Shown: positions 36,776-50,201, counted from the first letter of the stretch. The stretch is 64,000 bases of DNA from Apostichopus japonicus (GCF_037975245.1 NC_092561.1:4454001-4518000); one strand, 5' to 3'. The notes: generated from the sequence alone by a model not told the origin. Made by a program: numbers and translations.

Positions 36776-37619
36776 AGTTTTTTTTTTTTTTTTGCAATCT
36801 AATGCATGTAAATTGGAATTTGAAGAGTGTTATACGAAAATATACTTGAAGGTGGAACACGTTTCCAATATACAATGGTATAGGCTACAACAAAAACCAT
36901 TGTGCAGTAACATTACCGTTTGGCAAAGAAAAGAATGAAATCCAACCATGAAGCTATTACCGATAGCTCCATGATCCAACCCACAATTACCAGTTAACTT
37001 TGTCCCTACAGTCGTTTTCTGCCTTAGTGTTACATTTGAGCAACAACCCCCACCCCCGTGAGGCTCATCAATGACCCTTAATTGTCCAGCGAACGAAACC
37101 AATGTGAAAGGTAACTTTGAAGGGTCTGTAGGTCAAATATGTGAAATCTAACCATTTAGAGTTTTAGAAACGAATTATTTGTAAATGCCTAACGTGTTAA
37201 CTAATGAAAACATAATTTTACAATAGATGGTACTGTTCCAATTGGTTTACCGTTTGTTTAAGGAGTATACAACTTCCGAAATCCTATCAAAACAATTACT
37301 GCTGTGAGCTGCCAAGAATACAATGCCCAGCCTTCAAGATGTAGTCTAATTTATTGTTGTTTTATGTTACCTTGTATTGTCAGTAAAACATGAACCGATG
37401 ACAATTCCGTGTGCTCAATGTACGATCACTGGGTCACACACATGCAGCTATTTATAGCTAAATGGGTCACCGAACGTATCAAAATGTTGTTCAATATGTC
37501 TAGTACAGCAAATGTCATTTCATTCATCTGAACCACCGCCCCCCCCCCCCCTTCAACCCCTCCTCCCATTCGACCCAGCTGGTCTAGCTCGATTATTGGC
37601 GTCAACGTGTCTGTAACAG

Positions 37620-37951
37620 CTATGACGTCTCGCGCACAGGCGGGAATTCTTTTGATACATTTTGGGCGGCTGCCGTTGGCTTTCCCGGAAAACTTGGCTA
37701 CAGTCCAGCATGCAGTCACATGACCCAAGTTGGCGCGCGATGTCAGAACGTCCAGTACATGCTGTGCTGTTCTGTACATTATGATTGATCGCATCTCGCA
37801 TTAACGTACGTATGAAGTGTATAGATTGCACAATACAATACTACAGCGCTTCAAAGTACGTCGACACGAGAGGAAAACAACTGCCGTTGCTGTCCAGTAG
37901 GCTACGCACATTTCCACACCAGAACAGGACTTCATTGAGTACTTCGTCAGA
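37620..37951 (+). promoter_or_regulatory. Candidate promoter and 5' non-coding exon of the transposase gene
   Basis: Locally GC- and CpG-richer sequence (for example GGCGCGCGATGTC near 37733) contrasts with the AT-rich surroundings. A strong donor (GTGAGT at 37952) could join to the acceptor at 38458-38459, a few bases before the first ATG of the zinc-finger ORF at 38468. This is inference from position and composition only. Confidence 0.3.
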
Positions 37952-38467
37952 CGTGAGTGGTAAATTTATTTTAACCATATGCCACATTTGCATTATTATA
38001 ATCAACAAAACAACTTTGAAAGCCTGTCATAACAAAAGGTTAGTTTATATTTTAGTTCTTACCGTAGGGCCTAGCCTAGTACTACCGTTAGTTTGCCTAT
38101 AACGTAGACCAGACGAACGATAATTAAGAGTTAGACTATCACTATAGTAACACTGGCGCTGTATTAGACTACCTATCGTCACCCTACCGTGCATTTTGAT
38201 ATGTGCGTGTGAAGCTTAGCCTTGCTTCATGTTGTTTAGGTTAATATGATTTAAGGGTGGGTACATTGTAACTTGTAAGTTAATTGGTGCTGGTAGCCTA
38301 CATACATGGATGATATTGGCTCTCATGTGGCATGTAATATGCAGTCTTTAGATTAGCCAAGGTTAATTAGACTTTTAGAACATGGCTGAATTTGAAAAGG
38401 CATAATTCATGTCTCTTTCAAATTATCAGTTTTGATAAGCTCCAATCAATAGTGAAGCAGGGCAGAA

Positions 38468-40361
38468 ATGTACACCTGTAAAATATGCAATACACTAACA
38501 GCTACTATCCGTGGCTATGTTGATCATGTGAGTTCCCATAGGAATATACCTCGAGTGAGATTTCCATGTTGTTTTGTTAATTGTGGCTATACCCTATCAA
38601 CTTTTGCTGCAATGAAGATTCATGTGACTAGGTATCACCGCCATCTTCAAAAGCAAACAGCAGTTGCAGCAAAACTTCAGTCAGTTAACCTGTCATTGAT
38701 TTGTATGTATGAAATCTGTCAAAAAGAACTCACAGATCTGTCCTCATATTTGGCACACTTAAAAGCACATATAAGAAAAGAACAAGTTGTATCTTGACCA
38801 TATAAGAAGTGCAAAAGAGATTTTTCAAAAACCAGTTCATTTACAGCACATTTGTCACGTTGTCACAGAAACTGGGGAGCTGTAAACATTTTGGATAAAT
38901 ACAAACTTTCTACTCGTGATCATTGCTCTTTGGATCAAGATATACCTCTAGACACTAACTGCTTTGATGTGTCTACAGAGACTGATAGATTTGTCATTGA
39001 AAATGACATAAGCTGTGATTTCGAAAACAGTAACAATTGCCAAGGTAGGGTGCAAGAAACAGGTCAGTCTAGGCTTCAATTCCAACAAAATTTTGCCTTG
39101 TTTCTTCTGAAACTTCAGGCAAAACAACTTGTTCCATCACAAACAATTCAAATGATTGTTGAGGAGCTTCAAACTATTCACAGTTTATGTCAAAAATTGA
39201 GAGATGAGGGTTTAGCAGAAGAACGTATCAAATGTGTAGCCGATTATATGAATGAGATAGATGCATGGATTGCTATTGATACAGTAGTTGTAAAGGAAAA
39301 CTCAGAACGCAGCACTGTAGAAAAGAGTAATTTACTATAAATCAGCATTCAAGTTTGTTGCTCCAATTGCAATATCACTAGGGAGAGATTCAGCACAAAA
39401 AATGCATTACTATCATTACATTCCAATCAAGGAGAGCATTCAATTGCTCCTTTCGGATGATTTTGTGTTGGGACAATGTCAAAGTAGGCATCACAGTGAA
39501 GACTCATCTGTTCTTACTGACATAGTGGATGGTACAGTTTTTAAAAAAAAATAGTTTGTTTCAAAGTTGTGAAAGATCCTTGTCCATCATTCTCTATGAA
39601 GACTCATTTGAAATTGTAAACCCACTTGGGTCGGCAAGAATAAAACACAAAATACTAGCAATGTACTTTACACTTGGAAACACCCAACCTGAGTACAGAT
39701 CTGTTGTTGATGCAATGCAGCTTGTGTTTTTTGTAAAGAAGTTGATTTTAAGGTCTTTGGGCAGCAGAAGGTTTTTGAGAGAGTGATAAATGATTTAAAA
39801 ACATTAGAGGAAGTTGGAATAGAAACAAGTGACGGGGTGGTCTGGAAAGGTGCGCTGTCTTGTATATTAGGGGATAATTTAGGTTCCCATTGTATTGGGG
39901 GTTTCATTGAGAGTTTTTCAGGAACTAACATGTGCCGCTACTGTTTAATAACTTCACATGACTTCAAATGTAATGCACCATATGCTGTTGAGAAGCCTAG
40001 AACCAAGGAGGAGTATGATTCTTGCATTGCACACCTTGAAGATCATGAAGAAAATCATCATCAAGGAATTAAATTTAATTCATGTTTTAATTCTTTGAGG
40101 TATTTTCATGTGTGTGCACCTTATTTGCCACCATGCCTGGGACATGACTTGTTTGAAGGAGTTGTTGATTACGATGTAGCCATGTTTATTCAATACTGGA
40201 TTAAACAAAAACATTGGTTCACATATGCAGATTTGAATATAATGTTGGTACAGTTTAAATTTCAAGGATGCGATGCAAACAATAAACCTGCATTTGTAAA
40301 TTTATCAGGTAACCGCTTAGGTGGTTTTTTTGAGGAATGGAGAGGTGAAAGGGGAGGTTAA
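38468..40361 (+). pseudogene. C2H2 zinc-finger/TNP2-like transposase, broken
   Basis: The gene starts at ATG 38468. Three C2H2-type fingers open it (YTCKICNTLTATIRGYVDH, then C-x4-C fingers), and a fourth finger is hit by an in-frame TGA at 38795-38797 exactly where its first Cys belongs (next PYKKCKRDF). The same frame resumes to 39340. Downstream frames carry HYYHYIPIKESIQLLL, VNPLGSARIKHKI, FTLGNTQPEYRS, then after a frameshift near 39750 GDNLGSHCIGGF, CRYC and PPCLGHDLFEGVV. These are hallmarks of the multicopy metazoan transposase family related to plant TNP2 of CACTA elements, usually with a C-terminal segment after the HD-x-x-EGV box. I could not find that C-terminal part before 41435, so the gene is also truncated. 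Confidence 0.7.
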
Positions 40362-41434
40362 GAAGTAAGTTACAAGAGGAGATGGAAAAATTTCTAAATA
40401 GTAAGTACATGTGATACACAGAAGTTTCTCTTATTGTCTAAGACAGTTGCTGGTACCACAAATTGAATAAGGAAACTGGTCTCATAGTACATCATTAGCA
40501 TTTTTGTAATTCTCTAAAGAAAATTTTCTGGGTTAATTATTAGTATTATACATTAGATTTGAATTTTTTTTAAAGCAGTTTTCAAGTAGTGAGCAAATAG
40601 AAAACACTAGGTCAAACTAATGAAATGATACACCACATACCCAAACTAAAATATTTATCAACAAGAAAAGAGGAAACCCTTCTTTTCAATTCAAATTAAA
40701 CATAGAACGTACGTTCTATGTTGTTTGTAGAATATGTTGAAGTTCATATGAGAGTATGACAAGGCTAAAGGTCACCTTGAAATACAACCACTATGGGTTA
40801 GTATGGGGTACAGTACCTCTACTCTGGGATCATACTTGGCCCCCACTTTGGGGTCCAAATAAGCGGGCACTACGAAAATGTCTGCAGTGACCAAATAATG
40901 CCATTGACGCAACAATTTGATATGTATGAGTGTTACTTTGCCCCAAAAACACTTGTATACCAATAATCAACAAAAATTGCCCCAATAATTTCACACTTTG
41001 GCTATACTGATTGAAAGATGCAGAGAACTGTGGCAATGGCTTGCTTTCCATACAGTATAAGAATACACCTCGACAACTTAACAAACTATGAAGCACGCCT
41101 TGTCCGATGCTTATGCACAAGGTCCATATGGCATACGGTACGGTGTGTACATGTGTACAAAGCCATTGCCTACATCAACAAACAAGCAGCGGCTTAACCG
41201 AAACAGACGTGTCAGAGAATGCCCCTGTTGCCAATTGAAGATATGCTTGATTCGATAGATTGAGAGCTTGAGTGCTGCCCCTGTTTATTGTGTAAATGCT
41301 GATGTTCTGTGAGTGTCCAAAAAACTAGTACCTTAATGCAATATATGTCTGTTATCAGGAAATAATTTATCAAGGTTGTTTATTCATTTCATATCATCTA
41401 CTTTCATTGATGTGACATATTTTCATTCTTAAAG
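40362..41434. other. Non-coding stretch inside the CACTA-like element
   Basis: No transposase C-terminus or other domain is recognisable on either strand. A 20-bp perfect palindrome, CATAGAACGTACGTTCTATG, lies at about 40702-40721. Confidence 0.5.
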
Positions 41435-44400
41435 AAAAGTTGCTTGGATCAGAATCTTCACAATCATCTGAACCCGACTCTGTGGCCAGTTCACCAGGAT
41501 GCAGCTGGGTGCCCAGTTCAGCAGGATCAAGTCCAGCAGCGGTAATTGCAGATTGGGCAGAGTCATTTAAAGTTGATTGGGATAAAATGCCTAAAAGCCT
41601 CACAAAATCACTCCAGAAGAAACAGAGACCCACTCCCAAAGAACGGCGTGAAATGATCAGAATATTATGCAATGACATATATAATGAAAGTTGAGTCAAG
41701 TCCAGGACGAAAGCACCTTTCTATTATTGCACAGAAGATCGTTCGTGAGTTTCCAGAACCCTTTAAAGATGACATTGAAGGACTTGTTGTTGGTAGTGGA
41801 TATGCATCCCTTCTTACACAGTTGGAAAACCGTATGAGCAATCTCAATAGAGGCAAATTTCACCTAAATGTTGGTTACCCTCTGTTTGTAGAGGGTGAAC
41901 AGAATGAAGCACTAACAAAGAGCGTAAACTCAGCACCTCATATGGCTGCAAAAACTGGCAACCAGAGGACCTACCTGAAGGGGAGGATCGAGACACGCAG
42001 AGAAAAAAGACAGATGACTTAAAGGTGATGCATGAACTTAACATATGGGATGACAATGAGCTTGTTTTCCTCATGAAAAATGTATTTCCAACCATCCGTG
42101 CCAAGATAAACAGTCAGCAAGTTCCTGTATGTGCTCTCCTTGATGAATATCCTTTCTTGTTTGAGGAGGTTGGGATGATGGGACATTTTGAAGACTTAGT
42201 GGGCATCAAACTGAAATCAGTTGAATTCAGAAGTTTCTGCAAGTGTCAGCAAAGAAGAAGAAGGGGGTGCAAAATATAATAGCTGATGGGAGAGTGCTAA
42301 GAAGGAAAGTGGTGATCATTCTCCTGATGTTCCAGGACTTATTCTCCTCCTCTGCAATCACCTTGGAGATAAATGGGATGATCTTTTCTACCTTGCAAAG
42401 GTAAGAAGAAGCTACCTTTATAAATCATTAAGCTTGTGAACAGTCTCAGAATAGCACTATTTGTCTGTGTTTTTCTCTGGTTTGTTGTTCTTACACTTAC
42501 AGTTATGTAGATGTATTAGTCAAGTTGATTGACTTTATAACGATTTTCCTCTGCGATGTTCACTGTTTGTAGGTCAGTTGTAATTGTTGTGTATTGGGAC
42601 TCTGAAGTCCAAAGTTCAGTACATCATATGGCATCAGTTGATTAAGATCTTCCCCATTGTCATCATTTTGATTTCAGGGATGCATATTGTCCCTCAGTTT
42701 CATTTATTTTATGTTATGCTTTGGAAGATACTACTGTTTTCCCAGATGGCATCTTGAATGTTTTGTCCCACATAATAAGATAAGTATTCCAAACAATTTT
42801 AATGTTCCTACATTTACATTATGTACAGGAAACCAGTACTGTGTAGAATATTACTAAGGATCTGAAGTCAACATCCCCATGCATCATTATTCAAGGTGAG
42901 AAGCATTTGGAGGATTTTGCTCTAATATGCATTTCCTCCAGTACATATACACTGCTCTTTTTCCCCTTTTTGGTTTGGATGATAGTTGTAACCTTTGAAA
43001 TTTGTGATGGTGAGTATTTGTGCATGTGTATGTATTTTACTGATGCCTACCTTGTAAACACAATTTCTCATGAAAGGAAGCTTAGATAGATTTCATAGTT
43101 GGCATGTGGGTGTACCCGATAGAGTACAAGAAGCCTATTGTTTTTGGCAAAGGTCAAAGATCATTTGGGGTCAACAGAGGTGAAACTGTGAATACTTTGT
43201 AAACATGATATCTCAAGAAGGGAATCTTGGACAGATCTCATGTGGTATGTAGGTGTGGTCACTTGAATCAACAGTGGTCAAAATTTGAGAATCTTTGATT
43301 AGAGAAACCTAGGAAGTTATATGTTGGCAAGTGTGTCAATGACACCTCATAGTGCACTGTCACCTGTGGAAGACAAAGTCATGGGTCAATCTGAGATTTA
43401 ACTGGGAAAACTCTGTTACAGCATCAATTCAGCATGCATGTGTGCATTTGATGCTCAGCATGTAACATGAAACTCAAGAACTATAGCCCATTTTTGACTT
43501 CATATGTGGTAAAAACATTTTGGTTGACCATTGCAACATTTTCAATGTCATTTTTGTGTTGCTGATCTAGGGTGCCTCAGTAAATCGATATATCAGACAA
43601 ACCGTTTTTTCTTTCATATCCACACCGACAATATTGAAATCTGCCATCAACGAATATATCGAAATACATCCGAAACAAACCTTGAATACCGGTAAAAATA
43701 ATATTGAATAAAAAATAATGACCCATTAGTGCACGCGAGTTGGAGTATATTCACGCTGCAACTGTAAAGTAGTGGTAGTCATAGCAGTGGCATTAACTTT
43801 AAATGAACATTCTCTTAATAGTTCTAATTGATATTTATTTTTTGCAGGTCCAAACATGTACACTGGAAGAAAGTTTATGTTGGCAGTAGATATGGTTATT
43901 GTTAATGACCACATTCAAACTTTTGAAAGTGCAATGATCATGCTGTTTGCAATGTTTTTCATCTTAAACATTGAGTATCCATCTGAAGGAGCAACTTTAA
44001 TGGAGTTTATCCAGCGGTGAGTAGGCTGAAAGTACCCTAGTAATAGTTAACCATTGTTATTTTGTGTGGACATTCCTTTGACATGGAATGTAAGAGTGTA
44101 TGCATATTATTAGCCACCTTCAAAAGATCAGCCGATCATAAAGGTACCAATATAGAAAAAAATCAACAAATTGCAGTTAACTCAACTCCTGGGCAGATCA
44201 TTGAAATAAACCATACTCTGTTCTCAGTTACAGCTGATTTACTTATTTTGTACTATTTGTTGTGGTCCAAGAATAACAGCAGCTTTGGTAACCTTTTGTA
44301 AACATTGATGACCTTTACATAATTTTCACCAATGGAAAGTTAGTGTAAATAGTTGAATGGCATGTTTTATTATTTTGGAGAAGGGTGGGAATGTATGAGT

Positions 44401-44911
44401 TTGGTTAATTACTGAGAACACCTTCACAATTTGTTACAACTATAGGGTATCAGCTTAAACTGAACAAAATTGAAATTAAAAGAGGATTCACAAATTAGCT
44501 CTTCTTTTCAGATCATGATTTCCTAGAAAACTGTTGAATTCCAAAGGCTTGTAAATTAAGACAGGTATCCAGCTCAATTGCTTCTATCAACACCAGTGAG
44601 CACACATACAATTGGAAACTGAGTTGTGTCACATCATATTTTGACCATATCTTACTATCATGTATGTCATACTGTAGTGTAAATTTGAGACCAAAGGAAA
44701 TTAATTGTTAAATGGTTTAATAATTGCTAACTTATTTGAACTTTATGATTTCACAGTTCTAATTTTTGCTCCTCTTTGCAGCTGCTTTGTTGGATTGAAT
44801 CCAGAAAAGGGAAGAAAGACCCCCAAATCCAAGAAGAGCTATCCTGTCAACCCAAAAATTTTGGCTTTGGTTGGAAACCTGAAGGAATTTGAGTCAGATT
44901 GGACAGTCTAA
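41435..44911 (+). pseudogene. SAMD3-like second ORF of the CACTA-like element, frameshifted
   Basis: Segments of the animal 'sterile alpha motif domain-containing protein 3-like' family appear in order. The acceptor at 41433-41434 opens an exon with a Ser-rich start, then DKMPKSLTKSLQKK and PTPKERREMIRI. After a frameshift near 41690 comes PGRKHLSIIAQKIV and DIEGLVVGSGYASLL. After another near 41945 come YGCKNWQPEDLPEG and ELNIWDDNELVF. A further shift and a stop precede LILLLCNHLGDKWDDLFYLAK (donor about 42403). Exons 43848-44016 (YTGRKFMLAVDMV to MEFIQR) and 44782-44911 (CFVGLNPEKG to the stop) complete it with proper splice sites. The SAM domain itself is not seen. The repeated association with this transposase suggests an accessory, TNPA-like role, but that is inference. 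Confidence 0.6.
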
Positions 44912-46250
44912 ATGCTTTTCAGGCACTTCCCATGATTCGTCACATTAGTCTGACAATTTGGTAACGTTGAATTATAAATCTAGGTCACTTAGTTGATTTA
45001 AGGTGTTCCTAGTTGAGAAAATGTTAGCGAGCCTCTTGAGCCTCCTTAACTGGAACCATAGACTCTCCAGCTACAGAGAAGTCTCATTTACAAATGAACA
45101 GTTAAACATTTATACAGAGTTCAAACTATTGTGTTTTACTTTGTTGGTGGATATTTACAAGGTTTTACTTGTTGACAAACTTTTTAAAGACTATTATTTG
45201 GTGCTATTATGACACCTTTCCAATAACTCCATAAACTCTGAAACTCTTCCAAGCAGGTTCACAAATGTTAGAAAAGTTTTGAATTCATAATAGTTTCAGA
45301 TGTCAAGTCATTCTGTTCATTTTGTTAATGCTATAAGCTTGATATCTAAATTATATTTTGTTGTCAAAATATAAAATCTCTATGCTAAATTTTAACATGA
45401 AATCTTTTCATAAAACTGCTCCTTCCACTCAAGCAGAAGCACAGGAATATAAGGACAACTTTTTTTAATCATTTACGGGTACAAAGGTCAAATCATTGTT
45501 TATATATCTTTTGATCAGATGATTTACAATATCTTTGGTTAACAGATTAGTTAATCTTAATTCTTACCTATTGTAACATATCCTTGTCTTTAACTTCCAC
45601 TTTGAACTTTAAGGGCTAAAGAAGGTCACGAAAATTAGAAAAAGTATACAATCCTTATCAGCAATAGAGGAGTTACCACAGTTACAGGTATCAATTTTCT
45701 GTGAACATTGATATGCCCATTAAAGTGAATATGGTATATGAGCGATATATTTAATACTGCTAGAACATTTAAAAATACATGAAATGAACATAGTTGTAAT
45801 AAAGTTAAGTGAAGAATAGTGAAGACACCTAAGTTTCTGTGGTTACATAATACAGTGACCTTGAGTGAACTTTGTTGTAGAGCAATGAAAGGGCAAGGAA
45901 CTAGCAGGTGTCAAAGCTTAGTGTTTTATGATCAGTCAATTGTGAAAACTTTCAGTGGCTGATCCAGGATTTCCTGAAGTGGCCGAAGAGACAAATATGG
46001 CCACATACAGACTTATCAGTATATTTCCAAACAATGAAAGTATCGTCTGTATAACAAAACCTTTTCCAAAAGAAAGGCTGGGGCACCCAGCAAATACCCA
46101 GCCATCAATAAGAGATTGCCTAATGATGTTCAGTCTTATATATTACTTTTAAGGTTTTGACGTTCAAAAATATGTTTCAACAAGTTTTAACGTTGTAAAT
46201 AAAAGTTTCAGAGAACAATAAGTTGTTTTTTTATTTTATAATCTCACTGA
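44912..46250. other. 3' region of the CACTA-like element before the right repeats
   Basis: AT-rich non-coding sequence. AATAAA at 46198-46203 could be the polyadenylation signal of the SAMD3-like gene; nothing else is recognisable. Confidence 0.4.
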
Positions 46251-46259
46251 TAATAGTAA

Positions 46260-47097
46260 TTCCATCTGAAAGCCAATTTTACAGACAAAGACCTATTTAT
46301 TGCAAGGAAAAAAACTATAGATAACATTAAAGACTAGACTTTACCTAAAAAAAAAAAAAAGTAAATTAAAAGTCACAATACAGTTATTTTACAGAGAAAA
46401 AGACATACTGTATTTCAAGAAAAACTGTGTAAATAAGCATTTCAGACTGTCTATTTTACATAGAATGTAGTGTAAAATAACGGCCATCATATAGTAATTT
46501 ACGGATGAAAACTTTTATAATGCAAAGAAAAACTGTATGAATTACGCTCTCATACTGTGTATTTAACATAGAATTCAGTGTAAAATTACGGTCGTCGTAC
46601 AGTAATTTTACGGACAAAGACTTTTATAATGCAAAATAAAAACTGTATAATAACAGTTTTAGACTGTTTATTTTACATAGAATATGGTGTAAAATAACGG
46701 TTGACGTACAGTGATTTTACGGACAGAAACTGTTATAATTGGGGGAAAAACTGTGTAAATAACAGTTTCAGACTGTTTATTTTACATAGAATATGGTGTA
46801 AAATAACGGTTGACGTACAGTAATTTTACGGACAGAAACTGTTATAATTGGGGGGAAAAACTGTCTAAATAACAGTTTCAGACTGTTTATTTTACATAGA
46901 ATATGGTGTAAAATAACGGTCGTCGTACAGTAAGTTTACGGACAAAAACTGTTATAATGAAAGAAATAAACTGTATTAATAACAGTTTTAGACTGTTTAT
47001 TTTACATAGATTATCTGCAGTTGGAAATAACAGACATTTCCTGGAAACTCTGCTGCCAGAGAAATTCTGTATTTTAACAGAATTTTTTTTAACAGTG
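46260..47097. repeat. Right subterminal repeats and terminus of the CACTA-like element
   Basis: About six units of period about 110 bp share ACTGTTTATTTTACATAGAA, GTGTAAAATAACGG and ACAGTAATTTTACGGACA. Units near 46659, 46768 and 46880 are nearly identical while the outer ones drift. The array ends in TTCTGTATTTTAACAG and the terminal CAGTG at 47093-47097. Confidence 0.8.
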
Positions 47098-47099
47098 TA

Positions 47100-47619
47100 C
47101 CTGTATTGCTGCAGTATATCTTTTTTAAGCATTTACATGAAAATACCACGTGATATCATAGTGCAACGCTGTATATGCATCATCAGATCATTTTCATTCA
47201 AGGTTCAAGGTTATCAGCTTTAAAATAATCAGGAAATAGCTAATCATGGTGGAAACATACGGGTATTCACGGCTTAAAAGTCGCTCCCGTTTTCTTGTTG
47301 TGCCGTTGTACTTTTGTTGAAATAAGGTTAAATCTTGATTTTACCTACTTCGAGGGTGAAGAATTGATTCAGCCGGGTTACAAATTCTAAAACTGTCTAC
47401 TTTCTATATTGTTCCTGACTGGTTTTTGACGAATGTCACCGAAGGCCCACATTTTTTTTTCCGATTTCACACACTGAAGAATACTACATTAACTACTCAG
47501 TACATATTGTATTGGTCGAAACAACTTAATCGATAGGAAAATCGTTAAGGTGGGGAATTTTCTTACACAAGACTGAAACTGCATCTTTACGGAGTACTCT
47601 CTATTGTGTAAAACAGAAG

Positions 47620-47620
<1 letters not shown>
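47100..47620. other. Intergenic, nothing recognised
   Basis: AT-rich flank of the transposon. No coding, RNA or repeat signal is seen. Confidence 0.5.
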
Positions 47621-47708
<88 letters not shown>

Positions 47709-47713
47709 TATAA

Positions 47714-47797
<84 letters not shown>

Positions 47798-47877
47798 CGG
47801 AAGGCCCGTGGTTCGAATCCCGGTGGAGGCTGAAAGTTTTTTAACTGTTCTTGATTTTCCAACTCATTACGATTTTC

Positions 47878-47961
<84 letters not shown>
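47621..47961 (+). mobile_element. Truncated tRNA-SINE embedded in (TA)n tracts
   Basis: Two long TA runs (about 47621-47796 and 47882-47961) flank an 85-bp SINE piece on the + strand. It contains the intact box B region GTGGTTCGAATCCCGG and the tail TTTTCCAACTCATTACGATT. The same tail, inverted, ends the two SINE copies at 60.3 and 60.65 kb. The 5' half with box A is missing. Confidence 0.7.
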
Positions 47962-50190
47962 TACAGAAAAACGCTGTACACCCCGGACAACCAAGCAACA
48001 GCAGTTTAGAAACCATTGTTCTATAAGTGTGTTTGTGACAAGCTTCCAGTATAGTGAAAGGGCGAAACCGTTCTAAATGTTGTTATGACTGGTGTTTACA
48101 CTGACTACGACACGTCGTGGTTGCGACAAGCCGTCGGAATACATGACTGCCCTCTAAGATGAAAATATACTTATATTAATGCTGTCATTTAAAGCTAATC
48201 AGTTATATTTTATACAGGTCTATCATCCTCTATGATTTCATAAAATATTCAATAATTTCCCAAATCTTTCTGTCATCTCGATTTAATATTTTCTTTTATG
48301 AAGATGAAGTCTATTTAATTCATTAATTTCACATCGATTAAAGGTTTGACAGTGAACTATTCAATGGTTGGTCAATCTCGTCTTTCTAAACTAGTTGGAA
48401 GACAAAAAATGAGTTGGGTTCATCGCTTGCAAAATGAAAAGAATAGCACTTTTTATACGGACGAAATTTGTCATTGGGAAAATGTATTTACGAATTCATA
48501 TAATGTTTGGTGCGTATGAGCATTTTTTACAATTTCCGTCCGGCCACAAAGAATTAACAAATACCGAATTATATCGTTCAAATATTCATTTTGTGTTACT
48601 TTTGTTTATAATTTTTGTTCCAAATTGAGTCTGCAATGTAGTATCGCGGATGGTGTTTCCCATTATAGCATGAATATCTTGAGGGCAGGGCATTTTATAA
48701 ATATGGAGAACAAATAAGAAAGGTATGCAAAATGAAAAGACCTGAAAGAGGATTTCTGTGGACGGGAAAGACTCATGTCTTTAGTGTGTGATCCAATAGT
48801 TTGCTGAATCACGTCAATGTCGATGTTCCATATTACGTGTTTCTTGTTTCTTATATTGAACATACCATAAAAAACTGGGAGAGGTTTCATATTATAACAT
48901 AATGAAAACATTAAGTCACGGACGTTTACATTTTGTTGTTGTCTTAATACGATTATTTCCCGCATTTTTCGTTTGTCTATACGTCACTTCTCTCCTTTCT
49001 TGCTTGTGTTCTGCCGTAACATGAAAACCCTATCTCAATATCATTACCATTGCATTGCGCCAGTGTGCAAATAGGTATGAAACGGATTCTTTGAAGGACA
49101 CAGAAATCTGTTCAATGAAACTACACTTAGGAAGAATACACAGCCTAGGCCTGTCTGGGTTATTATAACTCTCTCTCTCTGAATATGCAAGCATGTGAGG
49201 CATTCGAGTCTGCTTAACGCCCCACCTAAACAAACTTAGATTTATAAATGAATTGTATTCACCAGTAATTACGTACAATGCACAAGATCTGCAAATTCAT
49301 TTACTTCATACTAGGAACTGTAAATTCAACTATATATATATGTGTTGAAGTGACGTCGTGGCTTGTCCGGCTGAACTGGAAGGGTCGCATAACAATGAAC
49401 ATTCACTGAGGCCCTTAATGTCAAAACAGGCACTCCAGACTCTGTTACACTAGTTTAAAAATCACAGATAATGTGATGTGTTATTGATTTACAGTCATGT
49501 TGATTCTACCATTCTTCATCTGAATAAATGGCTCGATTCAAAACTCCAAATATAACGCATGAGCGACTAAATTTGATATGAACGCTACGGGTATCAGCAA
49601 GACAGACAATATAAAAGTTATAAAATATCACCAATTAGCTCGTATTAAAAATACGTGATTTGTGATGTACTGGTATACAGTTATATTTTATGACTAGTGG
49701 CAATTATAACCATCATTCTAATTAAAATATACGACATAACAACATCATGTTATATCGATTTTTCAACGAATGGCTGGTATCTACAAGATGAGTCATGTTC
49801 AAATTCTTACGTCTTTTATAACCACGGTTGAAATGCGATTTGAATAATTCCAAGGTCGCTTAAATGTACACAGAAGTTTGAACGTTCTCACGCATAAAAG
49901 GTAACAACAATATTGAAGTGGTTTAGATATATTCCATGTCCTAACTTATTTTTACCAAGAGGATGAAGAAACGTAGTAAACTTATCAAAATAGAGTCTAC
50001 AGAAACTTATTTACTTATGACTTCGCAGAAACATAACACTTGTGATTTCTTTGAATGTTGCACAATTCCGCTTTCAGTTCGAGAAAGCCTTATACCACTT
50101 TCTCTCCAAAACATAGGTACTACTGTAAATCTTACATTTGTTGTACCGCAATTAAAACTTCATCGTGCTATAATTCGAAAGAATGTGTTA
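47962..50190. other. Intergenic, nothing recognised
   Basis: The open frames in this stretch are short, low-complexity and without recognisable motifs. No RNA gene or clear repeat is seen. Confidence 0.5.
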
Positions 50191-50201
50191 TTAGGAAAAC
50201 A

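Larger units (their letters stand above)
36366..47097 (+). mobile_element. EnSpm/CACTA-like DNA transposon, about 10.7 kb, apparently full length
   Basis: The left end starts CACTGTTAAAAATTTCTGT and the right end closes with ACAGAATTTTTTTTAACAGTG, its inverted partner apart from a small A-tract indel. CACTG/CAGTG termini define the CACTA (EnSpm) group of the CMC superfamily. A TA flanks each terminus (36364-36365 and 47098-47099), consistent with a 2-bp target duplication. Arrays of about 139 bp units on the left (to about 36770) and about 110 bp units on the right (about 46440-47000) are the subterminal repeats expected for this group. Inside on the + strand are a zinc-finger/TNP2-like transposase and a SAMD3-like second gene, both broken, so this copy is not autonomous now. 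Confidence 0.75.

Noticed and set aside
37500-37560. C-rich tract as a possible regulatory G-quadruplex
   Set aside because: It is a simple C run without the spaced pattern; similar runs at 19736 and 58090 look like ordinary low-complexity sequence.
47587-47994. Open frames made of Tyr-Ile repeats
   Set aside because: They are translations of (TA)n microsatellites; the same applies at 1276-1349, 24976-25050, 35930-36058 and 60885-60980.
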